From Bacteroidota bacterium (GTDB lineage: Bacteria > Bacteroidota > Bacteroidia > Chitinophagales > UBA8649), in contig DLYY01000223.1 in assembly GCA_003447535.1 (NCBI GenBank), forward strand, positions 1 through 32,603: a stretch of 32,603 nucleotides of DNA. The letters run 5' to 3'. A program made the position numbers and the translations under genes. The stretch's first letter is position 1. The number at the start of each line of letters is the position of its first letter. Shown here one piece after another: positions 26,201 through 32,603 of the stretch. The notes below the pieces were generated by a model. The model ran no database searches. It saw only the letters and a list, made by a program, of their open reading frames with translations, and had not been told where the DNA came from.

Positions 26201-27674
26201 TATCGTATACTGTCTCTTGACACCCCTTACTTGTAGTGACAACAAGACTGGAAATATAAGTGCCCGCCGCTGTGTAAGTATACGTAGGATTTTGAATGTT
26301 GGATGTATCGGAATTGGTCAAGGAGTCTCCAAAATCCCAACTCCATGAGTTAATGAATCCCGTTGTAGCAAACGAAGTATCCGTAAATACAACCGGAAGA
26401 TTAAGGCACGAATCCACTAGAAAATATCCAGGCCGAAAAATTGGATACATCTGTACAATTCCTGTAGCAGTATCCGCACACCCGTCTCCAGATGTCCCAA
26501 TAACCGTTACAATAAATGTTCCTGTGTCTGAATAAAAGAAAGATGGGCTGGGAATGTTTGCCGTATCATCAGTAAGGGAAGAAACTCCAAAATCCCAGAA
26601 ATATTCTGTAATGCCAAAATCAACGCCCAAATCAAAAAACACCGTTCCATCATCGCATTGAGCATCGATTGTAAACAACCCAGTCAATGAATCTTGCGGG
26701 ATACTCGGATCGTAGGCAATATCGACTTCCGGAAAGTCACAAGAACTTACCGTATACTGAAAGTCTCGAGATATCGTGGAGAGCAATACCCCATTGCGAT
26801 ATTCCTCAACGCAAACAGACATAGAGAAAGTTCCTGAATTGGGCGGTGTAAACTGGGCAATCCCTGTAACGGGATCAATAGAAGAAGAATTTTGCCCAAA
26901 AGGATCATTAGGCGAAAAACCAGAGCCATACGTAACGGGCGAAAATGGCGGGCCATAAAATGTATATCCATTAAATGTTGGTGGACCACCTTGCGCATTG
27001 AGATCGTTGGCATCTGCAATGGGTGGATTATTACCCTGTCCAGAACCTAGTCCTAACAAGGGGCTACAAAAAGTATATACAAGAGAGTCTCCATCTGGGT
27101 CTGTGGCCGTAAAAAGTATGGTGTTTAGTCTGTCCTCGCACAAGTACTGTTCAACTGGCTCGTTAAAAACGGGAGAGCTATTGACAATATTCATAGGAGG
27201 AACCACTACGGAGGAAGTAAATCCGCTTAATGCCGGGTTCAGAAGGTTATCCACTAGTGCGCCATTACGGCAACATCTTGCGTAGACAAAAGTGTAAAAC
27301 ATATTGGGATCATATCCTGGAATAGCGGTGGGCATATCGACAGTAAAGACGTATTGGCCGATTTCAGTATCTACGTCTGGAGGAGAGGATTGACACGGGT
27401 TAAGTTCAATGGGAATCGTCTCATCAACATCTAAAAACTGAAAAAACGACACGACAAAGTTTCCCGCATCATCAAACACGCTGATCGTTGCAGGATCATC
27501 AAAGTTCGCGTTAGGGTTGCCATTATAGTTGTCCCTGTAAATGGAAAGGGTAAATTCTAAGCTATTTGTATTTACAATTCTAGTGTAGGTTAACTCACCA
27601 CCTACAAGATGCGTTGCGTTACCGTGAAAGCTAAAGCAAAAAAGAATACATATGGCTAAAAAACATTGTTTCAT
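23271..27674 (-). CDS. Giant PKD-repeat cell-surface protein with T9SS type B / gliding-associated C-terminal domain
   Basis: A 1467-residue secreted protein. A signal peptide (about 1-20) is followed by THLVGGELTY, the typical start of Bacteroidota surface proteins of this type, and an N-terminal domain to about 320. Five PKD-like modules follow, marked by YFWDFG (~355), WSWDFGD (~445), YEWDFDDG (~533), WSWDLGD (~690) and YNWSFGS (~775). At least eight SprB-like modules follow or intervene, with cores like YQWSPLSSLSNPT and TTYVVEVTD and a Cys in the N-x-C endings. The last ~90 residues (LPTAFSPNGDGVNDFFHI onward) are the T9SS type B sorting domain. It is probably an adhesin or scaffold exported through the T9SS. 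I chose the ATG at 27674 over a GTG at 27683. It is the first gene of a six-gene operon. Confidence 0.88.
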   Translation of the reverse strand: MKQCFLAICILFCFSFHGNATHLVGGELTYTRIVNTNSLEFTLSIYRDNYNGNPNANFDDPATISVFDDAGNFVVSFFQFLDVDETIPIELNPCQSSPPDVDTEIGQYVFTVDMPTAIPGYDPNMFYTFVYARCCRNGALVDNLLNPALSGFTSSVVVPPMNIVNSSPVFNEPVEQYLCEDRLNTILFTATDPDGDSLVYTFCSPLLGLGSGQGNNPPIADANDLNAQGGPPTFNGYTFYGPPFSPVTYGSGFSPNDPFGQNSSSIDPVTGIAQFTPPNSGTFSMSVCVEEYRNGVLLSTISRDFQYTVSSCDFPEVDIAYDPSIPQDSLTGLFTIDAQCDDGTVFFDLGVDFGITEYFWDFGVSSLTDDTANIPSPSFFYSDTGTFIVTVIGTSGDGCADTATGIVQMYPIFRPGYFLVDSCLNLPVVFTDTSFATTGFINSWSWDFGDSLTNSDTSNIQNPTYTYTAAGTYISSLVVTTSKGCQETVYDTAVVHPLPEFAYSTSLPCEGDSIDIVNESTILSGSIISYEWDFDDGNGWSSTAIDPQVFFPAGTYDIQVNAISNLACRDTATLPLVINPLPNIAITPDTVICEGDAVALNVSGGQDYLWNASPSLTGETTNQPTVNPDSLIQYVVLVTTAEGCFDEDSVEVNVAYTEANFQALDTCLNIASQFLDGSTTTEGSIAEWSWDLGDLNVLSDTSNATNASYSYPQPGLYQVNLVIESSLGCIDSMLQNIEVLPIPNADFVFGDRCEGSPVFFVDSSSLDSGILIAYNWSFGSQGSSLVQNPSFTFDTAGTYNVSLIVTSSLFCRDTFSVPVAVNTLPIVSLTADTFICGSTSLQLNASGGVSYQWSPLSSLSNPTLSSPVASPVSATTYVVEVTDVNNCVQLDSMNLGVYPAPNIDAGLDTSVCLNISLPLIFNDEVQLQATGAITYAWTPLDGLNNSLISNPIASPDTNILYVVEGIDSNNCLGRDSVLVTVLNPALDLISLSVDSTCFGDTAQVDVADQGLVSEYLWTPSAGLSDSSIRLPIFTPQVTTTYTLQVTNYCYGDLDSIRIEVLPLPLITIPDVDSVCIDALPYELSAPPGYDSYSWITSDPSILDPTADITLVSPSFDETYILEIADDIGTLQCLNRDTLQLEVNYLPDVTILPIGPFVCEGVPYVLDAFSDEAISYLWLLDPAIDSSQGNQAFITPIDTNWYTVIASNIHGCENSDSIFLPVQFPVSVDVVSDTSICIGSELVLDALGAETYTWSESSIELSQSTTLFYSVTGSTFINVVGSNACFDDTVVISVTGLNLPLVNAGSDTTIFRNTQAELFAEGEGSLAWIDNPSILNPGSLVIDVEPLDNTTYVLSSFGGNGCENYDSVNVFVEGKNALYLPTAFSPNGDGVNDFFHIIASLNLTQVLDFGIWNRSGGLLFNTSDINDMGWDGRFRGKEQPLGVYVWSIQALSYDGEIISYKGNVTLTR

Positions 27675-27790
27675 TCCTATCACTAAAGATACGCTAAGAA
27701 TGCCATAAATGTTTTGTTAATGTGTAAGAGAACGGCCAAAAAAGTTCCAATTGAAGCATTTTTTTATCATATTCATGGATCAATCAATCT

Positions 27791-29671
27791 ATGGATTTAC
27801 AATCAGCCTACTCTACTATACTGCTAAGCGCAGAAACAGGAGGGTCAATGATGGGCCTTGCAAGCATTTTAATACTTGGAATTGCAGCACAATGGCTTGC
27901 ATGGAGAATTAAGATTCCTGCAATTCTACCCTTGATTCTTATTGGCCTATGTGCTGGCCCTCTGCCTGTGCTTTTTGGAGGGAATTCGCTGATTATCCCA
28001 AAAGATATTTTTGCGGGGGCGACGATGTCACATTTTATCTCTTTATCCGTAGGGGTCATTCTCTTTGAGGGAGGGCTGACATTGAAATTCCAGGAAATTA
28101 AAGGACTTGTAGCAACCGTTCGAAATATGTTGATTTATGGGGCCATTATCATGACTGCGGGGGGTGCCTTAGCCGCCACCTACATTCTTGGATTGGACTA
28201 CCGAGTTGCCCTACTTTTTGGAACCTTGATTGTCGTTACAGGGCCAACGGTTATTCAGCCTATAATTCAATCTGTACGCCCCAAACCTTCGGTGGCAGCT
28301 ATTTTAAAGTGGGAAGGTATAACCATCGACCCCATTGGGGCCCTTCTTGCGGTATTGATTTATGAGATTTTCTTTATGGCCATGGGACATTCAGGTGCCG
28401 ACCATTCCGCCGTGGATGTGATTCAAAACCTTTTAATCATGTTGCTCACAGGTATTGGTGGGGGTGTGCTCTTCGGATGGATCCTACATGAATGCATTAC
28501 AAGAAAACTTGTACCTCATTATTTGATCAATGTTTTTGTACTCGCCTTTGTTATTATGTCATATTCGACAGCAGACTGGGTACAACATGAATCAGGGCTA
28601 TTGGTCGTAACAATAATGGGAATCATGATTGCAAATAAACCCAATGCTGACTACTTGGATGAAATCATTGACTTTAAGGAGAGTATCACTATGCTTTTGA
28701 TTTCCGTTCTCTTTATTGTGCTTTCAGCCAATCTGAGCGGAGAAGATATTCAACGACTTAATGATCCCAACATAATTTTTGTCTTCTTAATTATCATCCT
28801 AGTCCTGCGTCCTATTGTTGTTTGGCTTAGTAGCCAGAGCTCCGCACTTACTTGGAAGGAAAAAGCATTTATTGCTTTTGTGGGCCCGAAGGGTATCGTT
28901 GCAGCAGCCGTTGCCGCTATTTTTGCTCTCAAGATTAACAACGGGATAGACAACGGCTATCTCCCAAATTCCCTTAGATCTGATGCGGAATTACTTGTGC
29001 CACTTACCTTTTCCATCATTTTGGGTACGGTACTTTTAAATGGACTATTTTCTGGTGTAGTAGCCAACTTTCTCCAGGTCAAAAAGCGAGAATCCAATGG
29101 TTTACTCATTATCGGTGCTCACCCTTTTGCTCAAAGCCTTGCATCGCATTTAGTCAAAAAAGATTTACCAGTTACCCTTGCGGATACCAATCAAGAAAAT
29201 GTTCGCAGTGCGGAGAAACAAGGACTACGGTCACTGGAAGTTAATGCTCTATCCGACAAGATGGATGACATGCTTACCACTGAGGACGTCGGGCAAATGC
29301 TTGCCCTAACTCCAAGTAACGATGTCAATATCTTTTCCTGTCAGAAATTTGAAAAAATCTTTGGAGAGGAAAATGTGAGCCGGATCTGTAGCACAACAGA
29401 AACTGAAAACAGCAGCGTGTCCAGTTCGACACCAATAATGGGAAAAGGCCGGTTACATTTTCCTAAGATTATGGCTGAATTTAACAATACTGATCAATTC
29501 GTGGACCGAACAATATCGAAGGCGGATATACAAGACAGTTGGATAAATCGCGAAGAGATATATCCTGTGATGATTATTGATAAAAAAGGAAGGCAAAAGG
29601 TTTTCACTCCTGGTTCATTGAATTTTCTTAATGAAGGAGATGTCGTAGTGCATCTAGTCTTAGCCCAATAA
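27791..29671 (+). CDS. CPA-type cation:proton antiporter with C-terminal RCK/TrkA-N-like domain
   Basis: A 626-residue inner-membrane protein. About 12 helices occupy residues 20-425, with antiporter motifs LFEGGLTLKF (91-100, E93), VVTGPTVIQPII (148-159) and KWEGITIDPIGA (173-184), where D180 is the likely ion-binding aspartate. A soluble part follows: GLLIIGAHPFAQSLASHL (about 436-453) with LADTNQEN, a Rossmann-like TrkA-N fold that may bind NAD or another nucleotide. The final ~80 residues end in a small C-terminal domain. Such proteins exchange Na+ or K+ for protons to control pH and salt. The coupling ion is not decided by sequence. The gene is divergent from the giant PKD gene over 116 bases; trmB follows after 25 bases. 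An internal ATG at 27848 is a possible shorter start. Confidence 0.9.
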   Translation: MDLQSAYSTILLSAETGGSMMGLASILILGIAAQWLAWRIKIPAILPLILIGLCAGPLPVLFGGNSLIIPKDIFAGATMSHFISLSVGVILFEGGLTLKFQEIKGLVATVRNMLIYGAIIMTAGGALAATYILGLDYRVALLFGTLIVVTGPTVIQPIIQSVRPKPSVAAILKWEGITIDPIGALLAVLIYEIFFMAMGHSGADHSAVDVIQNLLIMLLTGIGGGVLFGWILHECITRKLVPHYLINVFVLAFVIMSYSTADWVQHESGLLVVTIMGIMIANKPNADYLDEIIDFKESITMLLISVLFIVLSANLSGEDIQRLNDPNIIFVFLIIILVLRPIVVWLSSQSSALTWKEKAFIAFVGPKGIVAAAVAAIFALKINNGIDNGYLPNSLRSDAELLVPLTFSIILGTVLLNGLFSGVVANFLQVKKRESNGLLIIGAHPFAQSLASHLVKKDLPVTLADTNQENVRSAEKQGLRSLEVNALSDKMDDMLTTEDVGQMLALTPSNDVNIFSCQKFEKIFGEENVSRICSTTETENSSVSSSTPIMGKGRLHFPKIMAEFNNTDQFVDRTISKADIQDSWINREEIYPVMIIDKKGRQKVFTPGSLNFLNEGDVVVHLVLAQ

Positions 29672-29696
29672 CTCATTTTCCATAACTATCAAGACT

Positions 29697-30389
29697 ATGG
29701 GAAAAGACAAAATCAAAAAGTTTGCGAAGTACAAATCCTTCCCTTTTTGTTACGAAAACCTATCCTTTGACCAACCTCAATTAATCGATTTCCAAAACCA
29801 AGCGATTAGTATCGCTGGACATTGGAAATCAACCTTTGGTATTACCCATGGCGATCTGATCTTGGAGCTCGCCTGTGGAAAGGGTGAATATACAGTAGGA
29901 ATGGCCGAACATTACCCTGAGAATGGCTACATAGGCGTAGACATTAAGGGGGCTCGAATGCATCAAGGAGCAGGCTTCATTGACGAGAAAAATCTCAGCA
30001 ATGCAGCCTTTATACGAAGCCGAATAGAATTGATTGAGCATTTTTTTAACCCAGAAGAAGTCGATGGAATTTTTATCATTTTTCCCGATCCCTTTCTAAG
30101 GAATCGATCGGCCTCTCGACGACTTACCTCGCCTCCTTTTTTAGATCGTTATCGAAAAGCGTGTAATCAAGAAGCTACCATTCGACTAAAAACTGATAGC
30201 CCTGAACTCTACGGATACACGCTGGAAGTAATCCAAGAGCAAAAACTGCAAATCAAACATCAAATTGATGATGTTTACGCCAATCCGTGTAGCCTATGGG
30301 GTTTACAAGAAATCCAAACATTTTATGAGGCTATGCATTTAGAGGCCAAGAAAAAGATCATGTATGTTGAGTTCAACCTATTTGCATGA
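29697..30389 (+). CDS. trmB: tRNA (guanine-N7-)-methyltransferase
   Basis: A 230-residue SAM-dependent methyltransferase that makes m7G46 in tRNA variable loops. The SAM loop is LELACGKGEYTVGMA (56-70), followed by YIGVDIKGARM (78-88) and the TrmB signature FPDPFLRNRSASRRLTSP (129-146). The usual PDPW is PDPF here, a change within the range of Bacteroidota TrmB. Near the C-terminus RLKTDSPELYGYTLE is the expected substrate-binding segment, in which Asp and Glu contact the tRNA or cofactor. The stop overlaps the start of the alkyltransferase-like gene by 4 bases (ATGA), so the two are translationally coupled. Confidence 0.93.
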   Translation: MGKDKIKKFAKYKSFPFCYENLSFDQPQLIDFQNQAISIAGHWKSTFGITHGDLILELACGKGEYTVGMAEHYPENGYIGVDIKGARMHQGAGFIDEKNLSNAAFIRSRIELIEHFFNPEEVDGIFIIFPDPFLRNRSASRRLTSPPFLDRYRKACNQEATIRLKTDSPELYGYTLEVIQEQKLQIKHQIDDVYANPCSLWGLQEIQTFYEAMHLEAKKKIMYVEFNLFA

Positions 30390-30718
30390 AAAACTCGCCT
30401 GATTTTGCCGAAAAAGTAATTGATGCGGTTATACGAATTCCACGGGGCAAAGTGACCACCTATGGGGCTTTAGCCGCTTTTTGCGGGAGTCCTAAATCAG
30501 CAAGATATGTAGGAAGCTTGCTTAAAATGAGTCGATATTCACCATTTAACCTGCCCGCACATCGCGTAGTAAATAGACACGGGATGCTCACAGGTCAAGC
30601 TTTTTTTGATCACGAATACCCCATGAAAAAACGCTTACAAGAAGAGGGGGTCAGCGTTGAAAACAACCAAGTTGTTAACTTTACCAATCTATTTTGGCAA
30701 CCAACCGAACCGTTATGA
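30386..30718 (+). CDS. Alkyltransferase-like (ATL) protein lacking the acceptor cysteine
   Basis: A 110-residue MGMT-family DNA-binding domain. The family core is clear: IPRGKVTTYGALA (18-30) with Y26 in the nucleotide-flipping position, SARYVGSLLKMS (38-49) with R40 as the arginine finger, and LPAHRVVNRHG (56-66). In O6-methylguanine methyltransferases this last motif is PCHRV. Here Cys is replaced by Ala (A58), so alkyl transfer is impossible. ATL proteins with Ala or Trp at this site bind O6-alkylguanine and pass the lesion to nucleotide excision repair. The gene overlaps both neighbours: trmB by 4 bases, and the MscS-family gene by the ATGA at 30715-30718. A true MGMT elsewhere in the genome would not be surprising. 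Confidence 0.9.
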   Translation: MKNSPDFAEKVIDAVIRIPRGKVTTYGALAAFCGSPKSARYVGSLLKMSRYSPFNLPAHRVVNRHGMLTGQAFFDHEYPMKKRLQEEGVSVENNQVVNFTNLFWQPTEPL

Positions 30719-32274
30719 TGATTCCTCTATACCGCATGATTTTAAAACAAATCCTTGTTGTTTTGTTTATTGGTCTGACAAGTGCCTCGAGCTATAGCCA
30801 GGGTGCTGACCCAGACCTTGCATCTCCTCAAAAGGCCATTGAAACGCATTTACTCTATCTACAAGATGGCAGTTACAACCCTGAACGATCGGCAAAAGCA
30901 ATCCCGGCATCCGTTGGCAACCTAAAGGAACGTAAGACAGTAGCCATAAAGCTCAAAGAGCTCTTTGATGGCATGGGTTTATATCTAAACCCTGAGTTTA
31001 TTCCTCAAGACCCGGATTACGTTGATACCAATTACAATAATCAAAACATCTATTCGCTCACTCCCCTTAATGCCTCTTTATATCTCATTAGAGATACGAG
31101 TGGCAATTGGGTGTATTCTGAGGCTACTATACAGGGGATGGATAAAGCTTACAAAGAAATCTACCCATTTGGGGTGGATTTTCTTAAAAATTTGCTCCCC
31201 TATAATATTGGGATGCAATCCTTTCTTGGACTAACACTATGGCAATGGTTAGGTATAGGAATCTTAGTTATTGGTGCGTTTCTTTTGCGTTTTCTACTCA
31301 CGCAATTGCTCAGTTTTGTTGTAGGCATTATATTCCGATCAGCACTTAAACAATATGCACCCGAACGCGGAAAGCTTATAGAAATGCTTCGCTATTTGAG
31401 CATTTTTCTTGTTATAAAAGGGTTGGACATCGCCAGCTCTAGCTTACAGCTCAACCCTTATCTCTACAATTACATTACCATAGGGTTTCTCATTTCGGGC
31501 TGCGTAGCCCTTGTTTTTGGTTTTCTCAAAGCCATTGATATTTTGCATGAATACCTAACTAAAATTGTTGAGCGCACGGAGAATCAAATGGATGACCAAC
31601 TCCTACCTGTAGTTGTCCGAATTATGAATATTCTCGTGATTGGAGCCGGAGTGGTTTATGCGTTAACCGTTTTTAACGTTGATCTTACCGCTATCCTAGC
31701 AGGTCTCTCTGTGGGAGCCTTAGCATTAGCCCTAGCAGCTCAGGATACCGTGAAGAATTTTTTGGGTTCGGTAACTGTCTTTGTTGACAAACCGTTTAAA
31801 ATCGGTGACTATGTAAAAGTGAATGGCGTTGAGGCAACTGTAGAAAGTGTAGGTATTCGCTCTACGCGCTTACGTACACCTGATCGATCCTTAGTTACTA
31901 TTCCAAACGGGGAGTTATCGAATATGACGATCGATAACTTGGGAGAGCGCAACCTGCGACGATGGAAAACTGTACTTGGCCTAACCTATGATTCCAAACC
32001 AGAGGCCATTCAGTCCCTCTGTAAGTCTATTAAGGAACTCTACGCTCATTCTGAGCACATTGATATCAAGAATAGCTCCGTGCACTTGCACACCTTAAAT
32101 GCGTCCTCTATTGACGTTCTACTCCTTATCTATATGGATGCCAATTCCTATGGTGATGAATTAGATATCAGAGAACAATTGATTTTTGAAATCATGGGTT
32201 TAGTAGCTAAAGAGGGTCTGAGTTTTGCATTTCCCTCTCAATCCATTTATATTGAGTCTCAGCCTAAGCAGTAG
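30715..32274 (+). CDS. MscS-family mechanosensitive ion channel
   Basis: A 519-residue protein with an N-terminal signal sequence (about 1-28, ending near SSYSQ), a periplasmic domain to about 165, four or more membrane helices (about 170-315) and a C-terminal MscS core. The pore-lining helix is AILAGLSVGALALALAAQDT (326-345), rich in Gly and Ala as in MscS TM3. It is followed by LGSVTVFVDKPFKIGDYVKV and the beta-domain VESVGIRSTRLRTPDRSLVTIPNGELSN given here in parts. Such channels release solutes on osmotic downshock; the extra periplasmic domain places it among larger MscS relatives. I chose the ATG at 30715, overlapping the ATL gene stop, over a TTG at 30694. It is the third gene of the trmB-ATL-MscS chain. 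Confidence 0.9.
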   Translation: MMIPLYRMILKQILVVLFIGLTSASSYSQGADPDLASPQKAIETHLLYLQDGSYNPERSAKAIPASVGNLKERKTVAIKLKELFDGMGLYLNPEFIPQDPDYVDTNYNNQNIYSLTPLNASLYLIRDTSGNWVYSEATIQGMDKAYKEIYPFGVDFLKNLLPYNIGMQSFLGLTLWQWLGIGILVIGAFLLRFLLTQLLSFVVGIIFRSALKQYAPERGKLIEMLRYLSIFLVIKGLDIASSSLQLNPYLYNYITIGFLISGCVALVFGFLKAIDILHEYLTKIVERTENQMDDQLLPVVVRIMNILVIGAGVVYALTVFNVDLTAILAGLSVGALALALAAQDTVKNFLGSVTVFVDKPFKIGDYVKVNGVEATVESVGIRSTRLRTPDRSLVTIPNGELSNMTIDNLGERNLRRWKTVLGLTYDSKPEAIQSLCKSIKELYAHSEHIDIKNSSVHLHTLNASSIDVLLLIYMDANSYGDELDIREQLIFEIMGLVAKEGLSFAFPSQSIYIESQPKQ

Positions 32275-32427
32275 CATGACTTTTCGGCTCTAAAAAAGAT
32301 GCGGCGCCTCTTTTTACTGAAGCGCCGCATCGAACCAAGACTATGAACTCTATTGCGATCTCTCCTTTCGCACAGAGTACTATAAATACGTGAGAAAGTA
32401 TATCTTATTGTAGCTTTTTTAGACTTT
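32275..32427. other. Intergenic region between the MscS-family gene and the ECF sigma gene
   Basis: This is the longest gap in the window, about 150 bases. It contains the hairpin at 32298-32331 and then about 95 AT-rich bases before the sigma factor ATG. The promoter of the sigma gene is expected here, but I found no exact TAnnTTTG -7 box. No small ORF or structured RNA was recognised apart from the hairpin. Confidence 0.6.
32292..32331 (-). terminator. Strong GC-rich hairpin, terminator-like when read on the minus strand
   Basis: A perfect 10-base stem is formed by GATGCGGCGC (32298-32307) and GCGCCGCATC (32322-32331) around a 14-base loop that itself holds five T. The plus-strand side shows no T-run after the stem. 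On the minus strand the stem is followed by six T (32297 to 32292). As an intrinsic terminator it therefore points leftward, into the 3' end of the MscS-family gene. It lies 23 bases after that gene's stop and may still end that transcript by folding alone. Confidence 0.55.
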
Positions 32428-32603
32428 ATGAAAAAAAAATCTGATACAGAGCTTTTAGAGGCATATCAGGCATACGAGGACCATGACAGCCTTGCTGAGC
32501 TGTTTATGCGATACTCTGCGCAGGTGTTAGGTTTATGCATGCAATACCTTAAGCATGCTGCCGATGCAGAAGATGCCGTAATGGATATATATAGTCATAT
32601 TCA
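32428..32603 (+). CDS. ECF-type RNA polymerase sigma factor, N-terminal fragment
   Basis: A partial gene cut by the right edge after 58 codons. The translated part starts MKKKSDTELLEAYQAYEDHD, then SLAELFMRYSAQVLGLCMQY and LKHAADAEDAVMDIYSHI. This is sigma region 2 of an extracytoplasmic-function factor: a helix with F/Y around the 2.1 segment and the characteristic DAEDAVMDIY of regions 2.2/2.3. Most Bacteroidota ECF genes are paired with an anti-sigma or outer-membrane gene downstream, which cannot be seen here. The ATG at 32428 is followed by a lysine-rich start, normal for this family. Confidence 0.88.
   Translation, partial: MKKKSDTELLEAYQAYEDHDSLAELFMRYSAQVLGLCMQYLKHAADAEDAVMDIYSHI

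Noticed and set aside
24500..26700. Repeated DNA phrases inside the PKD gene, considered as a CRISPR-like or tandem-repeat array
   Set aside because: The similarity is at the protein level, irregularly spaced and diverged in DNA. It reflects duplicated PKD and SprB-like modules.
26296..27285. Several open frames on the plus strand across the giant PKD-repeat gene
   Set aside because: Their composition mirrors the repeat-rich minus-strand gene, and none resembles a known protein.
30386..30718. Active O6-methylguanine methyltransferase (ogt)
   Set aside because: The acceptor Cys of PCHR is Ala here, so the direct-repair reaction cannot occur. It is called an ATL protein instead.
29697..32274. 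Toxin-antitoxin or defence cassette formed by the small ATL gene and neighbours
   Set aside because: All three products belong to clear housekeeping families, and overlapping starts alone are common in this compact genome.

Overview
This window is a tightly packed chromosomal segment from a Bacteroidota bacterium, most likely a member of Flavobacteriia or a close relative. The evidence for that placement is: two secreted proteins ending in type IX secretion (T9SS) sorting domains, one type A and one type B with the gliding-motility-associated C-terminal domain; Bacteroidota-style acyloxyacyl hydrolase, ParE and NAD(P)-dependent oxidoreductase sequences; almost no visible Shine-Dalgarno sequences; and AT-leaning codon use. 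No rRNA, tRNA, CRISPR array, transposase, integrase or phage gene was seen. Nothing points to a mobile island. The longest stretch without a gene is about 150 bases (32275-32427), and neighbouring genes often overlap by 1 to 23 bases.

Layout. At the left edge lies the first codons of thymidylate synthase (thyA, minus), divergent from an RND/MMPL-type membrane exporter (160-2460). A three-gene minus operon follows (read from 5742 down): PAPS-type sulfotransferase, alanine/saccharopine-dehydrogenase-like oxidoreductase and tandem universal stress protein. Then comes a plus run: a secreted haem/copper-monooxygenase-like T9SS protein, a class III aminotransferase and a beta-propeller lipoprotein. 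Around 10.8 kb a PagL-like acyloxyacyl hydrolase (minus) and a zinc-dependent phospholipase C-like protein (plus) start head to head with overlapping start regions. Then come parE (minus), two overlapping response-regulator genes (plus), a POTRA-like outer-membrane barrel protein (minus), and glycerol kinase plus an Mpo1-like membrane protein (plus).

From 27674 down to 18634 six minus-strand genes are joined end to end with no gap above 6 bases: a 1467-residue PKD-repeat T9SS protein, a small cytochrome c lipoprotein, anhydro-N-acetylmuramic acid kinase (anmK), an extended SDR, a GH3-type adenylating enzyme and YaaA. The right end holds a CPA-type cation/proton antiporter, then trmB, an alkyltransferase-like (ATL) protein and an MscS channel. 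The last three are linked by short start/stop overlaps (ATGA) or a short gap. A strong hairpin follows, and then the first 58 codons of an ECF sigma factor, cut by the window edge.

Most genes are housekeeping or envelope functions: lipid and lipid A turnover, peptidoglycan recycling, ion homeostasis, osmotic and oxidative stress. The least ordinary items are the fusion of a CX4CH haem domain with a peptidylglycine-monooxygenase-like copper domain, the head-to-head overlap of two lipid-acting enzyme genes, the orphan pair of response regulators, and the SDR-GH3 pair inside a translationally linked operon. I do not see a clear, multi-gene, wholly new system here.
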